Positions 50,431 to 59,703 of a stretch of 64,000 bases of DNA are shown one piece after another. Position 1 is the stretch's first letter, and the number at the start of each line of letters is the position of its first letter. Source of the DNA: Vulcanimicrobium sp035943995 (GTDB lineage Bacteria > Vulcanimicrobiota > Vulcanimicrobiia > Vulcanimicrobiales > Vulcanimicrobiaceae); the NCBI GenBank assembly GCA_035943995.1, contig DASZBS010000006.1:1-64000 (forward strand). The letters are read 5' to 3'. Below the pieces are notes generated by a model. That model did not search any database. It saw only the letters and a program-made list of their open reading frames with translations, and had not been told where the DNA came from. The position numbers and the translations under genes were made by a program.

Positions 50431-51486
50431 TTACTGGCCTGGAGCGTGTTCCGTTTCGCGGTCCAGGCGTTCGATGAACGCGCGGTTGATATCGTGGCTG
50501 CGCAGGGCGTGGCGCGCCGGTTCCACGAGCAGCTCGCGGAACTCGCGCAGCGTGTACTCCTGGCCCGCTTCGAGAAAATACGGCGCCGGCTCGACGGGGA
50601 CGAAGTGCGCGTCGGCGTTCGGGCCGGCGAGGGCGTCTTCGCGCACGAACCATAACGCCGTTAGCATCACCGAGGGAACGCGCAGCAAGCGCACGTTGAA
50701 ACCACGAGCGCGCCGCGCGTCGATATCGTCGCGCATACCGAGCAGCACACGTTCCAGGCGTGACGGGTCGTCACGCGGCGCGGGCTCGAGCGACACGGTG
50801 CATTCCGCGAGACGTTCCGCGGTTTGCGGATCTTCGCCCGCGGCGAGCGGTCCGGGGCCGATGACGTAGACGTCGAGGTTCAACGCAGTGCTCGTTCGAC
50901 GCGCATGGTACGATAACCACCTTTGCTCCTCGCCGAACTCGTCGTGCAAGAACGAGATCGCGGCATCAGGTTGCGAGCGCGGCGGACGCGTGAGGATGGT
51001 GTAGATCCACCGGCCGCCGCCTTCGTAGTCGTTCGAAAATTCATGTGCGTCGCGGGAATCGGGCTGAGGCCCATACCAGGGATCGGAATAACCGATGCGC
51101 TGTTCCGCGACGTCGACTGCCGTGATGGCTAGCGCGTGTACGGTTCCGTCGCGGAATTGCATCAGCGCGACGACGGGGCGGTCGCGTTCCAGTTCGCGGC
51201 GCAACGTCGCGAGATGGACGGCGCGGCGAAACGGCGGCGGAGCGAAAAGGCCGAAATGGCGCAGCACGCTGTCGACGTCGCACGCCACGTCGCAGCGCGG
51301 GGACTGTTCGTTGCCGTCGCAGCAGCTTTCGGCCTGGTCGAGGAAGTGGGTCGCGTAGCGGCATTGCGGGAGTTTCGGTCCGCCGTAGTAGTCCACGATT
51401 CCCTTGGCCGTCGCCGCCCAGCACCAGTTCAGGCCGATTTGGCGTTCTAACACCAAATCGACGGCCGCATCCCACACGCGCTGCAT
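50431..51486 (-). CDS. Papain-like cysteine protease family protein (C39/C70-like)
   Basis: A 351-residue protein whose front RQIGLNWCWAATAKGIVDYYGG carries Gln16 and Cys22 of a papain-like active site, followed by DGTVHALAITAV (catalytic His region) and YSDPWYGPQ. The NWCWAA form is shared by AvrRpt2 (C70) and C39-type peptidases. The first third also has a Cys cluster (ESCCDGNEQSPRCDVACDV). The C-terminal 150 residues are of unknown fold. No signal peptide. Start ATG 51486, 79 bp from the divergent hutG. Substrate unknown; its place inside a histidine-degradation cluster is unexplained. Confidence 0.65.
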   Translation of the reverse strand: MQRVWDAAVDLVLERQIGLNWCWAATAKGIVDYYGGPKLPQCRYATHFLDQAESCCDGNEQSPRCDVACDVDSVLRHFGLFAPPPFRRAVHLATLRRELERDRPVVALMQFRDGTVHALAITAVDVAEQRIGYSDPWYGPQPDSRDAHEFSNDYEGGGRWIYTILTRPPRSQPDAAISFLHDEFGEEQRWLSYHARRTSTALNLDVYVIGPGPLAAGEDPQTAERLAECTVSLEPAPRDDPSRLERVLLGMRDDIDARRARGFNVRLLRVPSVMLTALWFVREDALAGPNADAHFVPVEPAPYFLEAGQEYTLREFRELLVEPARHALRSHDINRAFIERLDRETEHAPGQ

Positions 51487-51565
51487 CGATGCGGACGGTG
51501 CCCTCGTCCGCGCAGTCTCATGCGCAAAGGTGGGGCGGCCGGGCTTTCGGAAACCGCGAACACAC

Positions 51566-52369
51566 ATGAGCGACGTCTTCGAGCTCCATCGCGGGAACGG
51601 GCCGCTGCTCCTCAGCGCGCCGCACGTCGGCACGCTGCTGCCCGACGAGATCGACGCGCGGCTCACGCCGCCGGGTCGCGCGCTCGTCGACACCGACTGG
51701 TACGCCGACCGGCTGTATCCGTTCGCCGAGTCGCTCGGCGCAAGCGTGTTGCGCGCGCGCTGGTCGCGTTACGTCGTCGACCTCAACCGCGACCCCGCAG
51801 GCACGGTGCTGTATCCCGGCACGCGCACCACGGGGTTCGTCCCGACGGAGACGTTCGAAGGCGAGCCGCTCTATGCGCCCGGCGACGAGCCGGAAAGCGC
51901 GGAGACTGCCGCGCGCTGCCGGCGCTATTTCGAGCCGTACCACGATGCGCTGCACGACGAGCTCGCGCGCTTGAAAGCCGCGCACGGCCAGGCGCTGCTG
52001 CTCGACGCGCACTCGATCTGGGGCCGCCTACCGCTGCTGTTCGACGGCGAGCTGCCCGACATCAACATCGGGACGAACTCGGGCTTTTCGTGTGACCCGA
52101 AGCTCACCGCGGCCGTCGCGGGTGCCGCCGCCGGCGCGCCGTACTCGGTCGTCGTCGACGGTCGGTTCAAAGGCGGTTATATCACGCGCCGCTACGGCGC
52201 GCCCGCGCACCGCGTCGAGGCGATCCAAATCGAGATCAACCAGCGCACCTATCTCGCCGACGGGTCGCGCACGGAATGGGACGAGGCGAAAGCCGCGCGC
52301 CTGTCGGCCGTGTTGCGCACGATGTGCGAGGCGCTGCTCGCGGCAGCGTCGGCCGGGCGCCGCGCGTGA
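51566..52369 (+). CDS. hutG: N-formylglutamate deformylase
   Basis: Zinc hydrolase, last step of the five-enzyme hut pathway: N-formyl-L-glutamate to glutamate and formate. The 267-residue protein shows LLLSAPHVGTLLPDEI, the VDTDWYADRLY block, SRYVVDLNRDP, LLDAHSIWGRLPLLFDGELPDINIGT, and IEINQRTYL, all family marks of N-formylglutamate amidohydrolase. The ATG at 51566 has no strong ribosome site. Its presence together with hutF indicates the formate-releasing branch and not the formamide-releasing or folate-linked one. Confidence 0.95.
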   Translation: MSDVFELHRGNGPLLLSAPHVGTLLPDEIDARLTPPGRALVDTDWYADRLYPFAESLGASVLRARWSRYVVDLNRDPAGTVLYPGTRTTGFVPTETFEGEPLYAPGDEPESAETAARCRRYFEPYHDALHDELARLKAAHGQALLLDAHSIWGRLPLLFDGELPDINIGTNSGFSCDPKLTAAVAGAAAGAPYSVVVDGRFKGGYITRRYGAPAHRVEAIQIEINQRTYLADGSRTEWDEAKAARLSAVLRTMCEALLAAASAGRRA

Positions 52370-52381
52370 TTCCGAAGCCCG

Positions 52382-53602
52382 CTAACGCGGCTCGCCGCCG
52401 ATGACGACGCCCGCGCACGGGCTCGCGCCGAGCCAGTAGCACAGCTCCGCCGGGGAGCTCGCGTCCCACAGCGCGAGGTCGCATCGCGCGCCGGCGCGGA
52501 GCTCGCCGCGGTCGCCGAGGCCGAGCGCGCGCGCGGCGTTGCGCGTCGCGCCCGCGACGCTCTCCTCCGGCGTCAGCCCGAACAGCACGCACGCGAGGTT
52601 CATCGCCGTCGGCAGCGTCAGCACCGGCGACGTGCCGGGATTGCAGTCGGTCGCCAGCGCGATCGGGACGCCGTGCGCGCGCAGCAGCGCGACGGGCGGT
52701 TTCACCGACTCCTGCAGGTAGTGGAACGCGCCGGGCAGCAGCACCGCGACGGTTCCCGCGCGCGCCAGCGCGGCGACGCCGTCCGAACCGGTGTGCTCGA
52801 TGTGATCGGCCGACAGCGCGCCGTACCGTGCGGCGAGTGCGGCCGCGCCCGTGTCGGCGATCTGGTCGGCATGCACTTTCACCGCCAGGCCGAGCCGTTG
52901 CGCGGCGTCCAGCACGCGCGCCGACTCCTCGGCCGAGAACGCGACCGTGTCGCAGAACACGTCCACCGCGTCGGCGAGGCCTTCGCGCGCGATGCGCGGC
53001 AGCATCACGTCGCACACGAGCGCGAGATAGTCGTCGCGCCGCTCGGCGTATTCCGGCGGCACGACGTGCGCGCCGAGATACGTCGTGCGCACGCCGATCC
53101 CCAGCTCGTCGCCGAGCCGGCGCGCGACGCGCAGGAGCCGCAGCTCCGTGTCGACGTCGAGCCCGTAGCCCGACTTGATCTCGACCGTCGTCGTGCCGTT
53201 GGCGATCATCGTGCGCAGCCGCTTCGCCGCGTCGCGGAACAACGTCACTTCGTCCGTCGCGCGCGTCATGGCGACGGTGTGCGCGATCCCGCTCCCACCT
53301 GTCGCCGCGGCGGCGTAGCTCTGCCCCGCGACGCGGCGTTCGAAATCGCCGACGCGGTCGCCGCCGAACACGAGGTGCGTGTGCGGGTCGATCAGCCCCG
53401 GCGTGATCCAGCGCCCGCCCGCGTCGATCACGCGCGCCGCGAGCCGTTCCGGCGCATCGGGAAGATCCGCGCGCGGCCCGACCCACGCGATCGTGCCGTC
53501 GCGCGCCGCGAGCGCGCCGTCGGCGATCGCGCCGTACGGCGCGCCGCCCGGCGTCATCGTCGCGAGCCGCGCGTTGATCCACAGCGTCTCGTACGCGGGC
53601 AT
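52382..53602 (-). CDS. hutI: Imidazolonepropionase
   Basis: Amidohydrolase opening the imidazolone ring to N-formimino-L-glutamate. The 406-residue protein has ITPGLIDPHTHLVFGGDR (metal HxH), RRVAGQSYAAAATGGSGIAHTV, EIKSGYGLD, VKVHADQIADTGAA, SADHIEHTG and LATDCNPGTSP with the metal Asp. Start ATG 53602. It is the third gene of a minus-strand unit after the DUF2339 and DUF3999 genes (14-bp gap from DUF3999) and is not joined to hutUH. Confidence 0.96.
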   Translation of the reverse strand: MPAYETLWINARLATMTPGGAPYGAIADGALAARDGTIAWVGPRADLPDAPERLAARVIDAGGRWITPGLIDPHTHLVFGGDRVGDFERRVAGQSYAAAATGGSGIAHTVAMTRATDEVTLFRDAAKRLRTMIANGTTTVEIKSGYGLDVDTELRLLRVARRLGDELGIGVRTTYLGAHVVPPEYAERRDDYLALVCDVMLPRIAREGLADAVDVFCDTVAFSAEESARVLDAAQRLGLAVKVHADQIADTGAAALAARYGALSADHIEHTGSDGVAALARAGTVAVLLPGAFHYLQESVKPPVALLRAHGVPIALATDCNPGTSPVLTLPTAMNLACVLFGLTPEESVAGATRNAARALGLGDRGELRAGARCDLALWDASSPAELCYWLGASPCAGVVIGGEPR

Positions 53603-53616
53603 CACGGCGGCCGGCG

Positions 53617-54810
53617 CTACGCGCTCTTCGCGCTTCGAACCGTGCGCAGCGCGAACGCGCCCAACCCGACCGCGACCGCCAGCAGCACGGCGGTCAGCAC
53701 GCCCGGCGTGCGTTCGCCGGCGGGCCGCTCGTCGGCGTACGCCGCGTTGCCGGTTGTCGCAGCGGCCGACGCCGTCTCCGTGCGCCACGCGCTGTGCGCG
53801 AGGCGTGCGCCGAGATCGTACGTCGGCGCGGTCGCGGCCTCGTTCCCGGAGAGGAGGCGGTACCGGCGCTGCGGTGCGGCTTCGAAGACCACGTCGTGCG
53901 GGCGCGCGAGCAACGCCGGGCGCAGGCCGGGGACGGGCGGGTCGTTGCCGTTCTCGACCGCGACGCGCCAGCGCGGCGCGCTCGACTCGCCGAACGCGAA
54001 CGACGTCTGCGCGCCGCCTTGCGCGAAGCGGGTGATGTCGCCGTCGGCAACTTGATTCCACGTCGTGCCGTCGTCGCTCGACTCGACGACGGCGTGGCGC
54101 GCGAACGTCGTGCCGCCGTCGGCAAACGTCACGGCCGACGGGCGCAGGGCGGCGCCGCGGCCGTCGAACGTCCACAGCTGCCGGTGCCGCGGCGCATCGG
54201 TGCTGTGCGCGGGCACGATCGCGAGCGGCGCGAGCGCGGGCTGCGCCTGCTGCGGGCGCTTCGTATCGCCGGCGAGCGCGCCGGTGATGGGAAACGGCGC
54301 CTGCGGGTCGGCGACGCGCACGCGCAGCCAGCGCGCGCCCGACTCGGGGAACGCGACCGTCTGGTTGCCGCGCCCGCCGTCGCCGGCGACACGGTAGACG
54401 ATCGCATCGCCGCGCACGACGCGCCACGTCGTGCGGTCGTCGCTCGCCTCGACCGTGACCCGCTCGAAGTACGTCGGGCGCTGCGCCGTGTCGACCTCGA
54501 CGACGACCGTATCCGCGAGCGCGTGTTCGCCGAGGTCCAGCACCGCTTGCGAATAGCGGTGCGGCACGAAGCCGGTATCGAGCGTGCGCACGCGGCGCAA
54601 CGCCGCCGGCTGCGCGCGCTCGGGATCGAGCGCGTACGGCGTCTCGGCGCTGCGGTCGTCGACGACGCGCAGATCGGCGTACGCGCCGTCGGGGCCGGGA
54701 TCGATCGACTGCGGCAACCGCACGCGCACCAACCGCGGCCGCGTCGCGGGCGCCGCGTTCACCGTCGTCACGGTCGTCCACGCGTTCCAGACGGCCGCGT
54801 CGCCGGTCAC
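53617..54810 (-). CDS. DUF3999 family membrane-anchored protein
   Basis: A 397-residue protein rich in beta strands with repeated discoidin-like segments (VTVEASDDRTTWRVV, VVESSDDGTTWNQV), each ending with an ARWLRV or APRWRVAV motif, and one C-terminal membrane helix (VLTAVLLAVAVGLGAFAL). This fits DUF3999, which is usually encoded next to DUF2339 as here. The GTG start at 54810 overlaps the DUF2339 stop (GTGA), so the two are coupled. It lacks an obvious signal peptide at this start. Likely a periplasmic partner of the DUF2339 membrane protein; function unknown. Confidence 0.8.
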   Translation of the reverse strand: MTGDAAVWNAWTTVTTVNAAPATRPRLVRVRLPQSIDPGPDGAYADLRVVDDRSAETPYALDPERAQPAALRRVRTLDTGFVPHRYSQAVLDLGEHALADTVVVEVDTAQRPTYFERVTVEASDDRTTWRVVRGDAIVYRVAGDGGRGNQTVAFPESGARWLRVRVADPQAPFPITGALAGDTKRPQQAQPALAPLAIVPAHSTDAPRHRQLWTFDGRGAALRPSAVTFADGGTTFARHAVVESSDDGTTWNQVADGDITRFAQGGAQTSFAFGESSAPRWRVAVENGNDPPVPGLRPALLARPHDVVFEAAPQRRYRLLSGNEAATAPTYDLGARLAHSAWRTETASAAATTGNAAYADERPAGERTPGVLTAVLLAVAVGLGAFALRTVRSAKSA

Positions 54811-56687
54811 TCCTGCGCCTCGGCGGCCTTCTGGCGCACCATCGCGCGCTGGTACCAGATCGACACCGCGACGAGCACGACGCCGAGCACGAGGAATGAG
54901 AGGATGCGGTACATCACGTTGAGCGCCGCGAGATCGACGACGAACACCTTGAAGATCGTCCAGCCGAACAGCGCGAGGCCGAGCCAGCGCAGCAGCGCCT
55001 GGTGGCGCGACATCCCCAGCGCGAACAGCACCGTGGCGTACACGGTCCAGATCGCCGACAGCCCGAACTGCGCCTCGTTGGCGAGGTTGTCGAGGCCTTT
55101 GGGACCGCCCAGCAGATCGACGCACTCGCGCGACAGCGCCGCGAGCGCGACGACGTTCCACGCGACGATCGCGGCGTTGCGCCAGCCGCGCTGCGCGCGC
55201 GTGACCGAGCCCGACGCGGCGTAGCGCGAGATCGCGAACCCGAGCGCGCCGAGGTACACGGCGAAGCCGAGCGACAGCGGGTTGAAGAGCGTGCGGTGCG
55301 GCGGGTCGCCCGCGGCTTGCAACAAGATCGCGAACCCGGTACAGACGAAGAGCACGGCGCCGGCGATCGAGATCCAGCGGTCGCGGCCGCGCGCACCGAT
55401 GACGACGAGCAGCGCGGCCTCGACCGCGAACACGTCGATGAGCGAGGTCGCGTGGAACAGCGCGGGGATCGCGAGCGTCACCGCCGCCAGCCCGAGATAC
55501 CCGTAGGCGAGCTGCATGCGGCGCGCCAGCGCGGGGACGCGCGTCGCCGCGAGCAGCGCCGCCGCGAGCACGAGCAGCGCGATGCCCAGCGTCGTCTGCT
55601 TGGAATCGAACAACAGCTCGAGCACGAAGCCGAACATGACGACGTCGAGGGCGAGCAGCACGATGCGCGCGGTCGACGCGACGCCGTCGCGCAGCGCGCC
55701 CAGCGTGAACGCGATCGCGAACGCCGCGAAGAACAGCGTCGCGACGAGCGCGCACTGGACGTCGCCCCAGTGGCGCGGCGGGTCGACCGCGAACGCGGGC
55801 GCGTAGCACACCGCGGCGAAGAACGTCAGCGCTTCGACGAAACGGAACGACGAACGCACGCTCACCCACAGCATCGCGGCCGTCAGGACGAGCAGATACG
55901 TCGCGAGCACGCCGCGGTCCGGCGTGCCGTTCGCGAGCAGAACCGGCGTGATGAAGCCGCCGAACATGCCCATGAGCGCGATGCGCTCGGAGCGGCGCGT
56001 GCTCGCGAGCACGCTCAATACCGCCGTCACCGCGATCATCGCGGCGAACACGGCCGGCCGCGATACGTGCAGCTCCGGGAACTTCGCGACCGACGCCCAC
56101 AGCGAGAGGTACAGGATCCCCGCGCCGAGCCCGATCAGGCCTTCGGCCAGGAACGTGTACTCGGTGCCGATGCGCCGCGCGGACACGAAGATGAGCGCCG
56201 CGCCGACCACGAGACCCAGCACGATGCGTTCGAGCGGCCCGATCCAGCCGTTGCGAAACGCCTGGTCGAGGAAGAACGCCGCGGCGAGCAGCACCAGCAA
56301 CAGCCCCGCGACCGGCATCGCGCGCCCGGCGAGCAGCGTCTCGAACGACACGCGCGCGGGCCGCGGCCGCGCCGGCGCACCGGGCACGTTTTCGGCGGCG
56401 GCTGCGCCCGGCATCGGCCCCCCGAACATCTGCTGGTACGTCGGCCAGGCGGGGTCGGGCCACGGCGCAACGCCTTCGGGTACTGCGGCGGCTGCCGCGA
56501 CCGGCACGGGCTCCGGTGGCGGCACGGGCGGCGGCTGCGGGCCGGGTTCGGACGCGGCGGGTCCGGGCGCCGTCTCCGCCGCGCGCGCGACCGTGCGCGA
56601 CAAGTCGAGCTCCGCGCGCAAGCCGCGCACCGAGCTCTCCAAGTCGCGCACGCGCGAATCGAGCCGTTCGTACAAGTCGGGATCCAC
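54807..56687 (-). CDS. DUF2339 polytopic membrane protein
   Basis: Membrane protein of about 626 residues. It starts with a coiled-coil-like stretch (DLYERLDSRVRDLESSVRGLRAEL), a Pro/Ala-rich linker, and then around 20 hydrophobic helices to the end (VVLVAVSIWYQRAM). The opening helix block GRAMPVAGLLLVLLAAAFFLDQAFRNGWIGPLERIVLG is typical of DUF2339. The start is uncertain: GTG 56687 leaves 44 bases to the divergent hutF, whereas longer frames would overlap hutF. The function of the family is unknown. It shares an operon with DUF3999 and hutI. Confidence 0.82.
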   Translation of the reverse strand: MDPDLYERLDSRVRDLESSVRGLRAELDLSRTVARAAETAPGPAASEPGPQPPPVPPPEPVPVAAAAAVPEGVAPWPDPAWPTYQQMFGGPMPGAAAAENVPGAPARPRPARVSFETLLAGRAMPVAGLLLVLLAAAFFLDQAFRNGWIGPLERIVLGLVVGAALIFVSARRIGTEYTFLAEGLIGLGAGILYLSLWASVAKFPELHVSRPAVFAAMIAVTAVLSVLASTRRSERIALMGMFGGFITPVLLANGTPDRGVLATYLLVLTAAMLWVSVRSSFRFVEALTFFAAVCYAPAFAVDPPRHWGDVQCALVATLFFAAFAIAFTLGALRDGVASTARIVLLALDVVMFGFVLELLFDSKQTTLGIALLVLAAALLAATRVPALARRMQLAYGYLGLAAVTLAIPALFHATSLIDVFAVEAALLVVIGARGRDRWISIAGAVLFVCTGFAILLQAAGDPPHRTLFNPLSLGFAVYLGALGFAISRYAASGSVTRAQRGWRNAAIVAWNVVALAALSRECVDLLGGPKGLDNLANEAQFGLSAIWTVYATVLFALGMSRHQALLRWLGLALFGWTIFKVFVVDLAALNVMYRILSFLVLGVVLVAVSIWYQRAMVRQKAAEAQE

Positions 56688-56731
56688 GTCCCGCCAAGGA
56701 TTCAGCCGCGGGCGCGGCGCTTCATCTTTCG

Positions 56732-58042
56732 ATGCGGCTGTTTGCGCGCGAAGCGTTCCTCCCCGGCGGCTGGGCGCTCGACGTCGCGCTCGACGTCGCG
56801 CCCGACGGAACGCTCGCGGACGTGCGCGCGGGCGTCCCACCGGGCGATGCGGAGGTGCTCGACGGGCCCGTGCTGCCGGGGCTGCCGAACCTGCACTCGC
56901 ACGCGTTCCAGCGCGCGATGGCCGGCAGCGCGGAGCGGCGCGGCCCCAGCGACGACGACTTCTGGTCGTGGCGCGAAGCGATGTACGCGCTGGCGACGAC
57001 GCTCGAACCCGACACGCTGCACGCGATCGCGCTCGGCGCTTACCGCGCGATGCTCGCCGCGGGCTACACAGCGGTCGCGGAGTTCAACTACCTGCACCGC
57101 GACCCGCGCGGCGCGTGGTACGCCGACAAGGCCGCGACGTCGCGCGCGCTGATCGCGGCCGCGAAGGATGCGGGGATCGCGATCTGCTTGCTGCCCGCGC
57201 TGTACGCGCATAGCGATGCGGGCGGCGCGCCGTTGCATGCGCGCCAGCAACGCTTCGCGACCAGCGTCGACGACGTGCTCGGGATCGCCGCGGCGCTGCG
57301 CGCCGATCACGCGAACGATCCCGACGTCGTCGTAGGCGTCTGCGCACACTCGCTGCGCGCGGTGACGCCGCGCGAGCTGCACGCGCTCGTCGACGGCTCG
57401 CCGCGCGACGTGCCCGTGCACCTGCACGCGGCCGAGCAGACGCGCGAGGTCGATGCCGTGCGCGCCGCGCTCGGCGCGCGCCCGGTCGAATGGCTGCTGG
57501 CGAACTGCGCGGTCGACGCGCGCTGGTGCCTCGTGCACGCGACGCATCTCGACGACGCGGAACGTGACGCGCTCGCGCGCAGCGGCGCGGTCGCGGGCCT
57601 GTGCCCGACGACCGAGGCGAACCTCGGCGACGGTCTCTTCCCTCTCGCGCCGTATCTGGCGGCGGGCGGCGCGATCGGGATCGGTTCCGACAGCAACGTC
57701 TCCGTCGCACCGGTCGAGGAGTTGCGCTGGCTCGAGTACGGCCAGCGGCTCGCGGCGCGGCGCCGCATCGTCGCGGCGACGGCGGCCGGCGAGTCGTGCG
57801 GCGAGACGCTGTACGCGCGCGCGGCGCGCGGCGGCGCGCAGGCCTGCGGATTTCTCGCGGGCGCGCTCGCGCCGGGCCGGCGCGCCGACCTCGTCGTGCT
57901 CGACGACCGCACGCCGCCGCTCGCCGGCGCGCCGCCGGGCGAGATCCTCGACCGCTACCTTTTCGCGACGGACCGTGCCGCGCCGCGCCACGTCATGGTG
58001 CGCGGCCGCTGGCGCGTGCGGGACGGGTTCCCGGCCGGCTGA
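56732..58042 (+). CDS. hutF: Formimidoylglutamate deiminase
   Basis: Amidohydrolase converting N-formimino-L-glutamate to N-formyl-L-glutamate and ammonia. The 436-residue protein has LPGLPNLHSHAFQRAMAG (metal HxH), FWSWREAMYALA, AEFNYLHRDP, GVCAHSLRAVTPRELH, VHLHAAEQTREVD, LVHATHLDDAE, CPTTEANLGDGLFPL and IGSDSNVSVAPVEELRWLEYGQRL, all typical for HutF. ATG 56732. It feeds HutG. It is divergent from the DUF2339-DUF3999-hutI unit and is followed after 21 bases by a regulator-like gene on the same strand. Confidence 0.95.
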   Translation: MRLFAREAFLPGGWALDVALDVAPDGTLADVRAGVPPGDAEVLDGPVLPGLPNLHSHAFQRAMAGSAERRGPSDDDFWSWREAMYALATTLEPDTLHAIALGAYRAMLAAGYTAVAEFNYLHRDPRGAWYADKAATSRALIAAAKDAGIAICLLPALYAHSDAGGAPLHARQQRFATSVDDVLGIAAALRADHANDPDVVVGVCAHSLRAVTPRELHALVDGSPRDVPVHLHAAEQTREVDAVRAALGARPVEWLLANCAVDARWCLVHATHLDDAERDALARSGAVAGLCPTTEANLGDGLFPLAPYLAAGGAIGIGSDSNVSVAPVEELRWLEYGQRLAARRRIVAATAAGESCGETLYARAARGGAQACGFLAGALAPGRRADLVVLDDRTPPLAGAPPGEILDRYLFATDRAAPRHVMVRGRWRVRDGFPAG

Positions 58043-58063
58043 CGAGGTGCGCCCCGCGGGCGC

Positions 58064-59683
58064 ATGCAATACGAGCGGCGTGAGCTCGCTGTCGCTTCAC
58101 GGGTGGAAGCTGCGTTGAGCGTCGTCGGACCGCGGCCTAAAGCGCGCCGCTCCACGGCGCGCACCGCTCTGCGCGACGCGCGGGAGGCATGGTTCGCCGG
58201 GGACTGGGAGCGCGCGATCGCGCTGCTGGGCGGCGCGGAGCTCCAGGAGCGCCCCGAGCGCGTCGAGGCGGCGTTCCTGCTCGCCCGCGCCGCGCTGCGC
58301 GCGGGCCAGCCGGCCCGGGCGCTCATCGCGCTCGACGACGCCGCTGACCTGTCCGAAGGCGCCGACGAGCGCGTCACCGCGGCGATGCTGCGCGGCACGA
58401 CCCTGGTGCGCTTGGGCCGCGCCGGCGACGGGCTGCCGCTGCTCGAGCGGGCCGCCGCCGACAGCGCGGACGCGCACCATGCCGTGCGCGCGGAGGCCGG
58501 CTACGATCTCGCGCTGGCGTACTACGCCGCAAACCGGCTCGACGAGGCGGAGACGACGCTCGACGCGCACGCCGATCCCAGCGCCGACATCATCCACGCG
58601 CGCGCGCTCGAGCTGTACGGCTGGATCGAAGTCCGGCGCGAACGCTATCCGATCGCGGCGCGCCACTTCCTCGACGCGCTCGACGTGCTGCGCGGCACGA
58701 CGCACCGCGACGCGCTGATGGTCGCGTCGCTGCTGCGCGGGATGACGGGCATCGCGCTCGACACGCTGGATCTCAAGCTCTTCGCGCGCGTGCGCGCCGA
58801 CGTCGACGCGATGACGTGGTCGCCCGGATTGCAAACGCGCTGGTTCGCGATCCGCCGCGACCGCGCGTTCGTCGAATTGCTCGAAGGCAACGCCGCCGAG
58901 GCGTGGCGGCTCGCGGACGAAACGCTGTTTGCATCGGCCGCGGGCGCGCAGCGCGTCGCCGCGCTGCTCACCGTCGCGCGCATCGCGCGCGCCGCGGGCG
59001 ACGCGTTCACGCCCGAGCGCGTGGTGCACAAAGCCGCCGCGATCGCGGCCGACGTCGACTGGGGCGCGACGGGCGCCGAGGATCGCGCCGCGCTGCTCGC
59101 GCTGATCCGCGACGCCGCGGAAGTGGACACGACGACGGCCGCGAGCCTGTCGGCGCTGTACGACGCGCTGCCTGCGCCGCGCGCGCCGCTCGACGTGCTC
59201 GACGTGCAGCCGCGGCTCGACGCGCTCGAAGACGTCGCGCGCGCCGCGCTCGCGCGCGCCCGCGGCGACAGCGGCGAAGCGCTGCGGCGGCTGCGTTCGG
59301 CGGTCGCGGTGTGGCGCCGGCTGGGCGACCGCTACGACGAAGCCGTCGCGCTGCTCGCGCTCGCGGAGATCGCGCCGGGCGGCGAGTCGCTGCACCGCGC
59401 GGACGAGCTCACGCGCGTCGTGCCGCGCTCGTGGCTGCGCCGCCGCTATGCCGCGCTCGCCGAGCGCGCGCGCGGCGTCGAGCAGCTCAGCCCAGCAGAG
59501 CACCGCGTGATGCTCGCGATCTGCGAAGGCCGCTCGACCGCGGAGATCGCGGACCACTTCGGCCGCAGCAAGAACACGATCCGCAACCAGACCCGCCGCG
59601 TCTACGAGGTGATGGACGTTCGCACGCGCTCGGGGCTCGTGTCGAAGTGCGCCGCGATGGGGATCGTCGCCGGGGTGTCCTGA
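58064..59683 (+). CDS. TPR-rich protein with C-terminal LuxR-type HTH
   Basis: A 539-residue all-helical protein. Helical repeats of TPR type fill most of the length (for example AREAWFAGDWERAIALLGGAEL, ERVEAAFLLARAALRAGQPARALIALDDAA). The final 65 residues form a LuxR/GerE-like helix-turn-helix: QLSPAEHRVMLAICEGRSTAEIADHFGRSKNTIRNQTRRVYEVMDV. No NB-ARC or STAND ATPase domain is present, unlike MalT-type regulators, so it is a TPR-HTH protein without nucleotide switch. It follows hutF by 21 bases and could regulate the hut genes (inference). Start uncertain; GTG 58106 has less upstream support than ATG 58064. Confidence 0.8.
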   Translation: MQYERRELAVASRVEAALSVVGPRPKARRSTARTALRDAREAWFAGDWERAIALLGGAELQERPERVEAAFLLARAALRAGQPARALIALDDAADLSEGADERVTAAMLRGTTLVRLGRAGDGLPLLERAAADSADAHHAVRAEAGYDLALAYYAANRLDEAETTLDAHADPSADIIHARALELYGWIEVRRERYPIAARHFLDALDVLRGTTHRDALMVASLLRGMTGIALDTLDLKLFARVRADVDAMTWSPGLQTRWFAIRRDRAFVELLEGNAAEAWRLADETLFASAAGAQRVAALLTVARIARAAGDAFTPERVVHKAAAIAADVDWGATGAEDRAALLALIRDAAEVDTTTAASLSALYDALPAPRAPLDVLDVQPRLDALEDVARAALARARGDSGEALRRLRSAVAVWRRLGDRYDEAVALLALAEIAPGGESLHRADELTRVVPRSWLRRRYAALAERARGVEQLSPAEHRVMLAICEGRSTAEIADHFGRSKNTIRNQTRRVYEVMDVRTRSGLVSKCAAMGIVAGVS

Positions 59684-59703
59684 CTCGCGCTCATTCTCGA
59701 ACC

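Noticed and set aside
50431..51693. 420-codon version of the papain-like protease extending into hutG
   Set aside because: The extra N-terminus is antisense to hutG; ATG 51486 keeps the divergent genes separate.
53617..56697. 1026-codon frame suggesting a giant fusion with DUF3999
   Set aside because: The upstream two thirds are an Arg/Ala-rich shadow of the DUF2339 gene; the real DUF3999 gene starts at 54810 with a GTGA overlap.
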